A DNA stretch of 64,000 nucleotides from NCBI GenBank assembly GCA_048213135.1, contig PS015022.1, positions 1 through 64,000 of the forward strand. Direction: 5' to 3'. Below, piece by piece: positions 8,312 through 17,340 of this stretch. The translations under genes were made by a program, and so were the position numbers. Every line of letters starts with the position of its first letter. The stretch's first letter is position 1. Under the pieces are notes generated by a model. It was not told where the DNA came from. It did not search any database and saw only the letters and a list, made by a program, of their open reading frames with translations. This DNA comes from Reclinomonas americana ATCC 50394 (Eukaryota; Jakobida; Jakobea; Jakobida).

Positions 8312-9806
8312 TCGCGTCGCCTGGACCCGCCAGGACGTCGAGGAAGGCTTCCCGGCCGTGCGCGCCGAGGCCAAGGCCAGCTTCGGCGACGACCGCATCT
8401 TCATCGAGAAGTTCATCGAAAGCCCGCGCCACATTGAGATCCAGGTGCTGGGCGACAAGCACGGCAACGTCGTCCACCTGTTCGAGCGCGAGTGCTCGAT
8501 CCAGCGCCGCAATCAGAAGGTCATCGAGGAAGCTCCCAGCCCGCTGCTGGACGAGGCCACCCGCAACGCCATGGGCGCCCAGGCCGTCGCCCTGGCCAAG
8601 GCCGTGAACTATGACTCCGCCGGCACGGTCGAGTTCGTCGCCGGCCAGGACAAGAGCTTCTACTTCCTGGAGATGAACACTCGCCTGCAGGTCGAGCACC
8701 CGGTGACCGAGCTGATCACGGGCCTGGACCTGGTCGAGCAGATGATCCGCTCGGCCTATGGGGAGAAGATGGCCTTTGGCCAGTCGGACCTCTCGATCAA
8801 CGGTTGGGCCATCGAAAGCCGCATCTACGCCGAGGACCCGTACCGCAAGTTCCTGCCCTCGATCGGCCGGCTGGTGCGCTACGACCCGCCGGCGGAAGGC
8901 GACAAGGACGGCTACAAGGTCCGTAACGACGCCGGGGTGCGCGAGGGCGACGAGATCTCGATGTTCTACGACCCGATGATCTCCAAGCTCTGCACCTGGG
9001 CGCCGACGCGTCTGGCCGCCATCGACGGCATGGGCCGGGCGCTGGAGGACTTCCACATTGAGGGCCTGGGCCAGAACATCCCGTTCCTGGCCGCCGTGAT
9101 GGACGAGGAGCGTTTCCGGTCGGGCAAGCTGGCGACCAGCTACATCAAGGACGAGTTCCCTGACGGCTTCAACGGCACGACCCCGACCGCTGTCCAGCTC
9201 GACATCCTGACCGCCGTCGGCGCGGCCATGCAGCGCGTCTATGCGACCCGCGCTCGCAGCTACGACTCTGGCCTGATCGGCGAGGCGCGTGACGAGTGGG
9301 TGGTGGCGATCGGCGAGACCCGTCGCCGGGTCAAGGTCGCCGGCGAGGACGGTGCGGTGGCTGTCGAGCTGCTCGACGAAGGCCGCACCCTGTTCCTCAC
9401 CGACATCGACTGGCGACCGGGCAAGCCGGTGTTCAAGGCCGTGCTGAATGGCCTGGCCTTCACCGTCCAGGCCTCGCCCGCCGCTGAGGGCTTCACCATC
9501 CGCCATCGCGCGGCCAAGACGCGCGTGCTGGTCCTGACCCCGCGCTCGGCCGAGCTGCACGACAAGCTGCCCGAGAAGCAGGCCGCCGACACCTCCAAGC
9601 TGGTGCTGTCGCCGATGCCCGGCCTCGTCGTCTCGATGGACGTCACCGCCGGCCAGCAGGTCCGCGAGGGCGAGGTGGTCTGCGTGCTCGAGGCCATGAA
9701 GATGCAGAACATCATCCGCGCCGAGCGTGACGGCGTCGTCAAGGCGGTCAACGCCAAGGGCGGCGACCCGGTCGCGGCCGATGAGATTCTGGTTGAGTTC
9801 GCATAA
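7809..9806 (+). CDS. pccA: propionyl-CoA carboxylase, biotin-containing alpha chain
   Basis: 665 residues. The biotin carboxylase domain occupies residues 1-450: FTKILIANRGEIAVRV, the Gly-rich ATP loop SAGGGGKGIRV, the catalytic EMNTRLQVEHPVTE. A middle BT-type linker domain follows, and a C-terminal biotinyl domain with EAMKMQN, whose Lys carries biotin. The enzyme carboxylates propionyl-CoA to methylmalonyl-CoA in valine, isoleucine and odd-chain fatty-acid breakdown. The second similar chain at 21,788 sits in a leucine cluster, so this one is assigned to propionyl-CoA; the beta chain is not in the window. The start is set at ATG 7809, which begins the conserved MFTK; upstream ATG 7770 lacks support. 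Confidence 0.85.
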
Positions 9807-9814
9807 ACGATGTT

Positions 9815-9842
9815 TTCTCCTCGGTTTGATAGCCGGGGAGAA
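9815..9842 (+). promoter_or_regulatory. Hairpin covering the ribosome site of the next gene
   Basis: ttctcctcgg (9815-9824) pairs imperfectly with ccggggagaa (9833-9842) across an 8-base loop. The 3' arm contains the GGGGAG that serves as Shine-Dalgarno for the GTG start at 9848. There is no T-tract, so this looks less like a terminator than a translation-limiting hairpin between pccA and the DUF805 gene. Confidence 0.4.
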
Positions 9843-9847
9843 CTTAT

Positions 9848-10303
9848 GTGACCTTCACGCAGACGATGCTGAGCTTCCAGGGGCGTCTTCGTCGTCGCGA
9901 CTTTTGGATGTACTGGATCGGGTTGTTGGTGGTGGCCGCGACCCTCTTTGTGCTGTTGGAGCGCCTGCTTGGGCTCGATTTGACTGAGCACCGCTCCTGG
10001 ATACTGACCCTGCTGACGGTCTGGCCGAGCTTTGCGCTGCTCGCCAAACGCATGCATGATCGTAACCGATCGGCTTGGTGGGCGCTGCTGCTGCTTGTCC
10101 CCGATCTGGTCGGCTCTTTCGACGCGATCATCGGTCTCCCTTTGGAGATTTCGATGTCAGCTAAAATTGTCGGCGGCTTAGTGGCGATCTGGTTCTTCAT
10201 CGACTTCGGTTGTTTGGACGGGACTCAAGGCGACAACCGCTTCGGGCCGTCGCCGAAGGCGCCGCGCGAGCCTTCGCCCTCGGAGACGCCGGCTGTCGCC
10301 TAG
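9848..10303 (+). CDS. DUF805 membrane protein (first of three)
   Basis: 151 residues with a GTG start (the ATG two bases upstream is followed at once by TGA). The N-terminal FQGRLRRRDFWMYW is the DUF805 signature, followed by about four hydrophobic helices and the internal LLAKRMHDRNRSAWW, and near the end GDNRFGPSP. DUF805 proteins are small inner-membrane proteins of unknown function. It lies 42 bases after pccA and is the first of three adjacent paralogues, which suggests local duplication. Confidence 0.85.
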   Translation: MTFTQTMLSFQGRLRRRDFWMYWIGLLVVAATLFVLLERLLGLDLTEHRSWILTLLTVWPSFALLAKRMHDRNRSAWWALLLLVPDLVGSFDAIIGLPLEISMSAKIVGGLVAIWFFIDFGCLDGTQGDNRFGPSPKAPREPSPSETPAVA

Positions 10304-10375
10304 GCGGACTTCCAGCCTTGTCCGTCAACGCCTAGATTGCCGCGAGCGGTGCATCCACCGACTCGGAGCAGGCGA

Positions 10376-10780
10376 ATGAGCGATCGTAGCGAACTGGCGG
10401 AACTGTTCCTGTCGTCGAACGGCAGGCTGGCGCGCACGCCGTTCCTGATCGCCTCGGCCGTGGTGGTCGGGGTCGCCGTCTTCTACGAGGCGATCGCCAA
10501 CTACACCCTGCACTGGCTGACGGGCTGGTTCGTCTATCCGATCCTGCTGTTCACCGGCGCTTGCCTGCTCTCTAAGCGGCTGCATGACCGCGGCCGGTCG
10601 GGCTGGTGGTCGATGCTGATCCTGATCGCGGTGGTCGCCGTGTGGCCGCAGCCCGAGCACTTCTTGGATTTCCTGTTCTCGCTGGTGATCCTCTGGTCAG
10701 TGGTCGAGCTGGGCGTGATGGGCGGCGAGCAGGGGGCCAACCGCTACGGGCCCAATCCCTTGAAGACGATTTCGATCTAG
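10376..10780 (+). CDS. DUF805 membrane protein (second of three)
   Basis: 134 residues from the ATG at 10,376, with GGAGCAGG upstream; the frame opens 39 bases earlier but without a better start. LSSNGRLARTPFLIA replaces the usual aromatic-rich N-terminal motif; LSKRLHDRGRSGWW and GANRYGPNP are the conserved DUF805 marks. Four hydrophobic segments are visible. Function unknown. Confidence 0.82.
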   Translation: MSDRSELAELFLSSNGRLARTPFLIASAVVVGVAVFYEAIANYTLHWLTGWFVYPILLFTGACLLSKRLHDRGRSGWWSMLILIAVVAVWPQPEHFLDFLFSLVILWSVVELGVMGGEQGANRYGPNPLKTISI

Positions 10781-10821
10781 GGTCTATTTTCGGCTGGTGT
10801 TCACGTTAGGGGCGAATTTCG

Positions 10822-11223
10822 ATGATCCGGCAGTGGTTCGACGTGCGGGCAGGCATGGGGCGGGAGGCCTTTCTGGCCTATACGACGCTCACTTGGCTCA
10901 TCGGCCATCTGTGCTTCATCGGCTATTTTCTGGCGACCACCGACACCTACAGCTTCGCGGCGCTTGGCCGCGTGATCGATCATCCCGCCGAGACGGTCGG
11001 CGCAATCGAGCGCGCCTTCGGATGGCCGTTGGCGGGGCTGGCTTTGGTCCTTTGGGGCACCCAGGTCTGGGCGCTCCTGATGATGTCGGCCAAGCGGCTT
11101 CGAGATATGGGCAAGGGCGAGTGGTTGGCGGGGCTGTCGCTCATCCCAGGAGTCAGGATCGTATTCTGGCTGGCGCTCTGCAATTGGCCCGCGAAGGGGA
11201 CGGGGGTCGTTCGGACGGCTTGA
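10822..11223 (+). CDS. DUF805-like membrane protein (third, divergent)
   Basis: 133 residues. MGREAFLAYTTLTW corresponds to the N-terminal DUF805 motif and MMSAKRLRDMGKGEWLAG to the central KR-hD-G motif. It lacks the C-terminal GxNRYGP motif of its two neighbours, ending instead in WPAKGTG, so it is the most diverged of the trio. Three or four hydrophobic helices are seen. The ATG follows GGGGCG weakly. Confidence 0.7.
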   Translation: MIRQWFDVRAGMGREAFLAYTTLTWLIGHLCFIGYFLATTDTYSFAALGRVIDHPAETVGAIERAFGWPLAGLALVLWGTQVWALLMMSAKRLRDMGKGEWLAGLSLIPGVRIVFWLALCNWPAKGTGVVRTA

Positions 11224-11244
11224 GCTCTCTAGGATCTTTCTGCG

Positions 11245-11350
11245 CCCCCATCGGGGGAGTGTCGGCCCGAAGGGACGACGGAGGGGGAAGGAGCAAGGTC
11301 AGCAGGACTTCCCCCTCCGTCCGCTGCGCGGACACCTCCCCCGCTGGGGG
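11245..11350. repeat. Large imperfect inverted repeat
   Basis: Left arm 11,245-11,290 (ends gacggagggggaag) and right arm 11,308-11,350 (starts cttccccctccgtcc) are inverted copies of each other separated by 17 bases. This G/C-run palindrome class is scattered between genes in Caulobacter-like genomes. It separates the DUF805 trio from the convergent lipB gene and could end transcription from both sides. Confidence 0.7.
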
Positions 11351-11419
11351 GGGAATTGGGGGGCTCACAGCCCTTCCCCATCAAGGGGAAGGAAGCAGAG
11401 AGACGGCAAGCGCATGCTC

Positions 11420-12145
11420 TTAAACCGGAGCCTCAGCGTCCTCGACCGGTCCGAAGATTTTGGCGAAACTCGCCCGCAGCGCGGCGTCGGCCTCATCCAT
11501 GGCGACCGGCAGACCCAGATCCACCAGGCTGGTGACGCCATGCTCGGTCTGGCCGCAGGGCACGATGCCCGAGAAGTGCGACAGGTCGGGCTCCACGTTC
11601 AGGCTGATCCCGTGGAAGCTGACCCAGCGCCGCAGCTTGACGCCGATGGCGGCGATCTTGTCCTCGCGGCTCCAGCCGGCGCCCTTGCGCTCGACCCAGA
11701 CGCCGACCCGGCCCTCGCGCAGTTCGCCGGTGACATTGAAGGCGGCCAGGGCGTCGATGATCCAGGCCTCCAGCGCCGCGACGAAGGCCCGCACGTCGCG
11801 GCCGCGCTGCGTCAGGTCCAGCATCACATAGGCCACGCGCTGGCCCGGGCCGTGATAGGTGAACTGGCCGCCGCGCCCGCTCTCGAACACGGGGAAACGA
11901 TCAGGCTGGATCAGGTCGCCGGGCTTGGCCGAGACGCCGGCCGTATAGAGCGGCGGGTGCTCCAGCAGCCAGATCAGCTCGCCCGCGGTTCCGTCGGCGA
12001 TGGCCGCCGCGCGGGCCTCCATGGCGGCAACGGCTGCCGGGTAGGGTACGGGCCCGGTCGAAACCGCCCACCCCACGGGCGCCCCGTCGGCGCGGGTCAT
12101 GCGCGGAAGGCCAGTCTTTTCAGGGTTTAACGGGAGCGAAAGCAT
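11420..12145 (-). CDS. lipB: octanoyltransferase LipB
   Basis: 241 residues, the usual length. It transfers octanoyl groups from acyl carrier protein to lipoyl domains, in the cytosol. Seen: the signature [12 protein letters not shown] near residue 90, the catalytic-lysine segment [14 protein letters not shown], and the nucleophile Cys in IVPCGQ. The ATG at 12,145 follows a GGGAGCGAAAG stretch in reverse. It converges on the inverted repeat at 11,245-11,350. Confidence 0.95.
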   Translation of the reverse strand: MLSLPLNPEKTGLPRMTRADGAPVGWAVSTGPVPYPAAVAAMEARAAAIADGTAGELIWLLEHPPLYTAGVSAKPGDLIQPDRFPVFESGRGGQFTYHGPGQRVAYVMLDLTQRGRDVRAFVAALEAWIIDALAAFNVTGELREGRVGVWVERKGAGWSREDKIAAIGVKLRRWVSFHGISLNVEPDLSHFSGIVPCGQTEHGVTSLVDLGLPVAMDEADAALRASFAKIFGPVEDAEAPV

Positions 12146-12217
12146 GCGGCCTTATTCTTGCAATCCTGGACGCCGCGACCAGGTGGGTCGTGCGTGTCAG
12201 TTCAAGGGTCTTACTTC

Positions 12218-12469
12218 GTGAGCCAGGTCAACGCCGTCAATGTCGAGATCTCGGTCCTGTTGGGTCGTTCGATCCTGCCGATGCAGCAGCTTCTGCGCAT
12301 GGGCCGGGGCGCGGTGATTCCGCTGGACGCCAAGACTCATGACGAGGTGTGGATTCTGGCCAACAACCACCCGATCGCGCGCGGCGAAATCCAGATCAGC
12401 GACGATCGCATCGCCATCCAGGTGACGCGCGCGGCCGACGTCTACGACTACATGGCGGGCGGCAGCTGA
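12218..12469 (+). CDS. FliN-like flagellar motor switch (SpoA domain) protein
   Basis: 83 residues from a GTG at 12,218 with AAGGG nine bases upstream; an in-frame GTG at 12,194 is possible. The protein is a single SpoA domain: VNVEISVLLGRSILPMQQLL, GAVIPLD, and NNHPIARGEI near the end, as in FliN at the base of the flagellar C-ring. Whether this is the main fliN or a second copy cannot be told, since no other flagellar gene is near. Confidence 0.8.
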   Translation: MSQVNAVNVEISVLLGRSILPMQQLLRMGRGAVIPLDAKTHDEVWILANNHPIARGEIQISDDRIAIQVTRAADVYDYMAGGS

Positions 12470-12554
12470 TCCGTCGCGGGGCGGAGTTCGACATTCTCGA
12501 ACTTCCGGCTTCCCAAAGCCGATCCAGTTTGCTACCAGCCGCCCCTCACCACGA

Positions 12555-12639
12555 GCGGTCGTGGCGGAATTGGTAGACGCGCAGCGTTGAGGTCGCTGTG
12601 GGGCAACCCGTGGAAGTTCGAGTCTTCTCGACCGCACCA
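12555..12639 (+). tRNA. tRNA-Leu (GAG)
   Basis: Acceptor GCGGTCG pairs with CGACCGC, then A and an encoded CCA. The anticodon stem CAGCG/CGCTG encloses TTGAGGT, anticodon GAG. The D arm GGAATTGGTAGAC and the long variable arm identify a class II leucine tRNA. Confidence 0.95.
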
Positions 12640-12786
12640 AGGTGAACTTGAGTAGAGCGTCCCGGCGAATTCGGTTTCCGACTCGTCTGGGGCGCTCTAA
12701 TCGTTTCTGGCCTTGGATTCGCCCCAAGGTCGCTTCATCGGACCAACCAGCACGAATCTGCCAGCTCTTGAGCTCAGGAGGCCCCC

Positions 12787-14256
12787 ATGACCCGGGACAC
12801 CGCCGAACTGAACGACGACGTGCTGGACGACACCCCGCTGGCTCACATCCCGCTTCCGAAGACCGAGACGCCCGAGGAGCTCGAAGACCTCGCCCTGGGC
12901 GATGACTACGCGCTCAATCCCGACTACGTCGAGATGGTGATCGACGCCGCCGATCGCGGCGACACCAAGCGCCTGGGCGAACTGATCACGGCGCTGGACC
13001 CGGCGGACGTCGCCGACCTGATGGGCTTTCTCACGGCCGACTACCGCGAGGAAGTGATCCCGCTGCTCGACCCGCAGGCGCTGGGCGAGATCATTTCCGA
13101 GCTCGAGGACAACATCCGCGAAGAGGTGCTGGAGGCGACGCCGTCCGTCACCCTGGCCCGGGCCCTCGAGGAGCTGGACACAGACGACGCCGCCGACGTC
13201 ATCGACGACCTTGACGACACCAAGCGCTTCCAGGTGCTGGCCGCCATGGGCGAGACCGACCGCGCCGCCATCGAAACGACCCTGTCCTACGAGGACGAGA
13301 CCGCCGGCCGCCTGATGCAGCGCGAGTTCCTGGCCGCGCCGGAATTCTGGACCGTCGGCCAGACGATTGACCATGTCCGCGAGGCCGGTGACTCACTGCC
13401 CGAGCTGTTCTTCGACGTTTATGTCGTCGATCCGACCTTCAAGCCGGTCGGAGCCATCCCGATCAGCATTCTGCTGCGCAGCCGCCGCGAGACGCCGCTG
13501 GCCGAGCTGATGGAGGCGGTCACCGAAATCCCGGTCGAGATGGACCAGGAAGAGGTCGCCTACATCTTCGACAAGTACCACCTGATCAGCGCCCCGGTGA
13601 TCGAGCCCGGCGGGCGCCTCGTGGGCCAGATCACCGTCGACGACATCGTCGAGGTCATCCGTGACGAGGCCGAAGAAGACATCCTGGCCCTGGCCGGTGT
13701 GTCGGACGCGGGCCGCGACGCCTCGGTGATCGAGATCGTAAAGTCGCGCCTGCCGTGGCTGATGCTGAACCTGGCGACCGCGACCCTGGCGGTCAGCGGC
13801 GTGGCCATCTTCCAGGACGAGATCGCCCAGCTGGTGGCCCTGGCCATCCTGATGCCGATCGTCTCGTCATTGGGCGGCAACGCCGGCACCCAGACTCTCG
13901 CCGTCGCGGTGCGCGCCCTGGCCAGCAAGGAGCTGACCACGGCCAACGCCCGCCGCATCGTGGCCCGGGAGCTGCTGGTGGGCCTGGTCAACGGCCTGTG
14001 TCTGGCGCTGGTGATGGGCGCGGCGACCTACATGTTCTTCGGGCCGTCCGACCACCACGACAAGCTGGCGATCATCGTCGGCGCGGCCCTGATCACCAAC
14101 ATCTTCACCGCCGCGCTGGGCGGCATCCTGATGCCGCTGGCGCTGGAGAAGATGGGTCGCGACCCGGCGGTGTCGTCGTCGATCTTCGTCACCTTCCTGA
14201 CCGACTTCACCGGCTTCTTCGCCGTGCTGCTGATCGCCTCGCTGCTGCTGCACTGA
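12787..14256 (+). CDS. mgtE: magnesium transporter MgtE
   Basis: 489 residues. Domains in order: an acidic N-terminal superhelical domain (about 40-170), two CBS motifs (about 170-300), a connecting helix, and five membrane helices from about residue 320. The pore signature SSLGGNAGTQTLAV is present near residue 360. MgtE is a Mg2+ channel in the inner membrane gated by Mg2+ binding to its cytosolic domains. AGGAGG sits six bases before the ATG. No Mg2+-sensing leader is recognisable in the 147 bases between the tRNA and the start. Confidence 0.95.
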   Translation: MTRDTAELNDDVLDDTPLAHIPLPKTETPEELEDLALGDDYALNPDYVEMVIDAADRGDTKRLGELITALDPADVADLMGFLTADYREEVIPLLDPQALGEIISELEDNIREEVLEATPSVTLARALEELDTDDAADVIDDLDDTKRFQVLAAMGETDRAAIETTLSYEDETAGRLMQREFLAAPEFWTVGQTIDHVREAGDSLPELFFDVYVVDPTFKPVGAIPISILLRSRRETPLAELMEAVTEIPVEMDQEEVAYIFDKYHLISAPVIEPGGRLVGQITVDDIVEVIRDEAEEDILALAGVSDAGRDASVIEIVKSRLPWLMLNLATATLAVSGVAIFQDEIAQLVALAILMPIVSSLGGNAGTQTLAVAVRALASKELTTANARRIVARELLVGLVNGLCLALVMGAATYMFFGPSDHHDKLAIIVGAALITNIFTAALGGILMPLALEKMGRDPAVSSSIFVTFLTDFTGFFAVLLIASLLLH

Positions 14257-14349
14257 GATCTTCTCGCTCATCCGGGGAAACTGGCGCCGACCTTGCGCCG
14301 AGACAGGCGAACGCATCCGCGTCTGTCTCAAACTGGGTCAATCTAGGCG

Positions 14350-15633
14350 ATGAAACCGCGTCATCAGGTCTCCCGGGCCGCCGTCGATCTCATCAAGAGA
14401 TTCGAAGGGTACCGTCAGAAGGCCGCGCAGCTTCCCGATGGGCGCTGGACGGTCGGCTATGGCCACACCCTGACCGCCCGCGAGGGGGCCTCCGTCTCGG
14501 AAAAGGACGCCGAGGCGCTGCTCCTCTACGATCTCATCTCGGTCGCCCATTCGGTGAACGAGCACACCTACGCGCCGCTGAATCAGAACCAGTTCGACGC
14601 GCTGGTCTGCTTCGCCTTCAATATCGGCCTCGACAACTTCCTGCGTTCGGGCGTGCTGCGCCGGATCAACGAGGGCTCGCTGCTGCAAGCCGCGTGCGCG
14701 ATGGAGATGTGGCGCAAGGCCGACTTCGAGGGCGAGCGCATTGTCATCGACGCCCTGGTGCGCCGCCGCGCCGCCGAAAAGACGCTTTTCCTCACGCCGG
14801 CCAACGGCGAATGGGTCCCGGCGCCGAGCCCGGTGCTGCGGCCCAAGGTCGACTATGACGCCAGCTGCGCCGTGCCCAGGCAGACGCCCGCCGCCGTCAA
14901 TACGCGCACCGAGGGTGACCGGGTCGTCGCCGAGCGCGAGGACGGGCTGCCGCTGAACGTCGTCGTCCCGGAAGAGGACGGTCCGACGGCGACCGAGCAG
15001 TCGGCCGCCGCAGTGGCTGCTCGTCTGGAAGCGATCCTGCCGGAGACTCCGGCGCCAATCGCCAAGCCGGCGATCCGCCAGGACGATCTGGGCCTGCCCG
15101 AACCGCCCGTGCCGACTCGGCCGGCCGAGGTCGACCCTGCCCCGACCCTGTTCCCTTCCGAGCCGCAGGCGGTTCCGGACGAAGCGCCGCCCGCGCCCGT
15201 CGAGTTCACGCCGTTCCGCCTGACTCCGCAGACGACCGAAGAGGTAGAGTCGCCGGTCGAAGCCCCGTATCAGGTGCGTTCGGCTCCCAGCGAGCCGACC
15301 TTGTTCGGTGCGCCGGTCGCGGGTTCGTCGGTGTTCAATCTCGACGGCTTCTCGACGAGCGAAGACGCCAGCGTCGGCGTGATGGATGTGCCTCTAGTCG
15401 AGCCCGAGCAGCCGCGCTTCGGCAACGCAAGCCTTCTGATCAGCCTGGGCATCCTGGGCCTGGCCCTGTTCGGCGGCGGCGTTCTGTGGATCCTCACCGT
15501 CGCGGCGGGCTCTGACGGCCAGGTGAAGCTGTTCGGCTATGGCGCCAGCATGGTCGGCGCGATCTGCTTTGTGGTCTCGGCCTATCTGTTGCTGCGTCGC
15601 CTGGCCGGTCCCGATACGAGCGACGACGAGTAG
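14350..15633 (+). CDS. spmX: SpmX, polar muramidase-like scaffold protein
   Basis: 427 residues. The N-terminal 150 residues form a phage-lysozyme (GH24) domain with the catalytic-type Glu in IKRFEGY (residue 19), WTVGYGH and FNIGLDNF. A long Pro/Glu/Asp-rich linker (about 170-350) follows, then two C-terminal membrane helices (about 357-385 and 391-417). This order is that of Caulobacter SpmX, which localises to the old pole, recruits the histidine kinase DivJ and links polarity to the cell cycle; published work derives it from a phage lysin. The linker length is close to that of the Caulobacter protein. The ATG at 14,350 opens the conserved MKPRHQVSRAAV. Confidence 0.9.
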   Translation: MKPRHQVSRAAVDLIKRFEGYRQKAAQLPDGRWTVGYGHTLTAREGASVSEKDAEALLLYDLISVAHSVNEHTYAPLNQNQFDALVCFAFNIGLDNFLRSGVLRRINEGSLLQAACAMEMWRKADFEGERIVIDALVRRRAAEKTLFLTPANGEWVPAPSPVLRPKVDYDASCAVPRQTPAAVNTRTEGDRVVAEREDGLPLNVVVPEEDGPTATEQSAAAVAARLEAILPETPAPIAKPAIRQDDLGLPEPPVPTRPAEVDPAPTLFPSEPQAVPDEAPPAPVEFTPFRLTPQTTEEVESPVEAPYQVRSAPSEPTLFGAPVAGSSVFNLDGFSTSEDASVGVMDVPLVEPEQPRFGNASLLISLGILGLALFGGGVLWILTVAAGSDGQVKLFGYGASMVGAICFVVSAYLLLRRLAGPDTSDDE

Positions 15634-15668
15634 TTTTCTTTGCTTCCCATGCGGAAGCTGTGAGCAAG

Positions 15669-15705
15669 AACGCCCGCTGGTCTCGATGACCGGCGGGCGT
15701 TTTTG
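15669..15705 (+). terminator. Rho-independent terminator after spmX
   Basis: Stem aacgcccgc pairs with gcgggcgtt across about 15 bases, followed by TTTTT. It ends spmX transcription 36 bases after the stop. Confidence 0.85.
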
Positions 15706-15834
15706 CTATGTCTCGACAGTTTTCCGGTGGAAATCGACTGCGATCGGATGCACACGCTGTCTCGGTGCTGAGCCAGAGCGTGACAAGCGCTGAAACCGCC
15801 CACATCTTCCGTTCGGGCGCTCGGGAAGGAAACT

Positions 15835-16995
15835 ATGTCGATGACTTTCGCTCCCTCGATGGATTTCGCGCTGGGTGAGACCGCAGACGCCATCCGTGAA
15901 ACCACGGCGCGCTTCGCCGCAGACAAAATCGCGCCGATCGCCGCCAAGATCGATGAAACAAACACCTTCCCGCGCGACCTCTGGGTCCCGATGGGCGATC
16001 TGGGCCTGCACGGCGTGACCGTCGAAGAGGAATTCGGCGGGCTGGGCCTAGGCTATCTCGAACACGTGGTGGCGATGGAGGAGGTGAGCCGGGCGTCGGC
16101 CTCGGTGGGACTGAGCTATGGCGCGCACTCCAACCTCTGTGTGAACCAGATCCGCCGCTGGGCGACGCCGGAACAGAAGCGCCGCTACCTTCCCAAGCTG
16201 ATCAGCGGGGAGCATGTCGGTTCGCTGGCCATGAGTGAGGCCGGTTCTGGTTCGGACGTCGTCTCGATGAAGCTGCGCGCCGAGCAGGTCGGCGATCGCT
16301 ACATCCTGAATGGCACGAAGTTCTGGATCACCAACGCGCCCCACGCCGACACGCTGGTGGTCTACGCCAAGACCGGCGAGGGTAGCCGCGGCATCACCGC
16401 CTTCCTCGTCGAGAAGGGGATGAAGGGCTTCAGCGTTTCCAAGAAGCTGGACAAGATGGGCATGCGCGGCTCGGACACCGCCGAGCTGGTGTTCGAGGAC
16501 TGCGAGATCCCCGAAGAGAACGTGATGGGGCCGGTCGGCGGCGGCGTCGGCGTGCTGATGAGCGGCCTGGACTATGAACGCGCCGTGCTGGCGGCGGGGC
16601 CCTTGGGCATCATGCAGGCCTGTCTCGATATCGTTCTGCCCTATGTTCGCGACCGTAAGCAGTTCGGCCAACCGATCGGGTCGTTCCAGCTGATGCAGGG
16701 CAAGATCGCCGACATGTACGTGGCCCTGAACTCGGCGCGGGCCTATGTCTACGCCGTCGCCAAGGCCTGCGACGCGGGCAAGACCACGCGTTTCGACGCC
16801 GCCGGCGCGATCCTGATGGCGTCTGAGAACGCCGTGAAGGTGTCGCTGGAAGCGATCCAGGCTCTGGGCGGCGCCGGCTACACTAAGGAATGGCCGGTCG
16901 AGCGGCTCCTGCGCGACGCCAAACTCTACGACATCGGCGCGGGCACCAACGAGATCCGCCGCTTCCTGATCGGCCGTGAGTTGATCGGCGGCTGA
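15835..16995 (+). CDS. ivd: isovaleryl-CoA dehydrogenase
   Basis: 386 residues, the normal acyl-CoA dehydrogenase length. It oxidises isovaleryl-CoA to 3-methylcrotonyl-CoA with FAD, third step of leucine breakdown. Seen: the FAD/substrate motifs [11 protein letters not shown] and [24 protein letters not shown], the catalytic Glu in [14 protein letters not shown] (near residue 250, the position typical of isovaleryl-type enzymes), and the C-terminal [17 protein letters not shown]. The assignment to isovaleryl-CoA is strengthened by the methylcrotonyl-CoA carboxylase genes downstream. An alternative ATG lies two codons in. Confidence 0.9.
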   Translation: MSMTFAPSMDFALGETADAIRETTARFAADKIAPIAAKIDETNTFPRDLWVPMGDLGLHGVTVEEEFGGLGLGYLEHVVAMEEVSRASASVGLSYGAHSNLCVNQIRRWATPEQKRRYLPKLISGEHVGSLAMSEAGSGSDVVSMKLRAEQVGDRYILNGTKFWITNAPHADTLVVYAKTGEGSRGITAFLVEKGMKGFSVSKKLDKMGMRGSDTAELVFEDCEIPEENVMGPVGGGVGVLMSGLDYERAVLAAGPLGIMQACLDIVLPYVRDRKQFGQPIGSFQLMQGKIADMYVALNSARAYVYAVAKACDAGKTTRFDAAGAILMASENAVKVSLEAIQALGGAGYTKEWPVERLLRDAKLYDIGAGTNEIRRFLIGRELIGG

Positions 16996-17014
16996 TCCTG
17001 GTCTGCGAGACATG

Positions 17015-17047
17015 AAAAGGGCCGCCCCGATCGCTCGGGACGGCCCT
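17015..17047 (-). terminator. Terminator of the reverse-strand small transcript
   Basis: GGGCCGTCCCGA pairs with TCGGGGCGGCCC on the reverse strand, followed there by TTTTC; the forward strand has no T-tract. It therefore ends the reverse transcript carrying the tiny ORF at 17,103-17,171, and may only incidentally serve ivd. Confidence 0.7.
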
Positions 17048-17102
17048 CCATCGTCGTAGCCGCTCTCGCAGCCTGTGACTTTTACCCTTGGCGCTCAACG
17101 CC

Positions 17103-17171
17103 TTAGGCGGAGACCTCGCTCTTCGGGCTCCAGGTCACGACTTGCGACCGCGGTTGGAGACAATGAGACAC
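17103..17171 (-). CDS. 22-residue ORF with an exceptionally strong ribosome site
   Basis: On the reverse strand a GTG at 17,171 opens 22 codons ending TAA at 17,103. Residues include CLQPRSQ and the C-terminus WSPKSEVSA. Directly upstream the strand reads gaaaggaggtgatccag, a 17-base perfect complement to the universal 3' end of 16S rRNA, with the AGGAGG core spaced seven bases from the GTG. A terminator with a reverse-strand T-tract follows at 17,047-17,015. The ORF, its ribosome site and its terminator make a compact unit downstream of the patatin gene. No function is known to me; a conserved small protein or a translation-linked regulator are both possible. Confidence 0.5.
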   Translation of the reverse strand: MSHCLQPRSQVVTWSPKSEVSA

Positions 17172-17340
17172 TGGATCACCTCCTTTCAGTTGTTGAACAA
17201 CACAGGACGGATATTGGACCGCCGTCGGCGAAAGGGAAGGGGCTATCGCTTGCGACGCGAGGTCGCGGTCGCTTGCGGGGTGCGCCGCTCAATTCCGGAG
17301 CAACATCTGATCGTCCGTCGCTCGCCCAAGGCCGCGTGTC

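Noticed and set aside
17171-17187. Fragment of a 16S rRNA gene
   Set aside because: Only the last 17 bases of the 16S tail match; nothing upstream resembles helix 45 or the rest of 16S, so a ribosome-binding site on the reverse strand is the better explanation.
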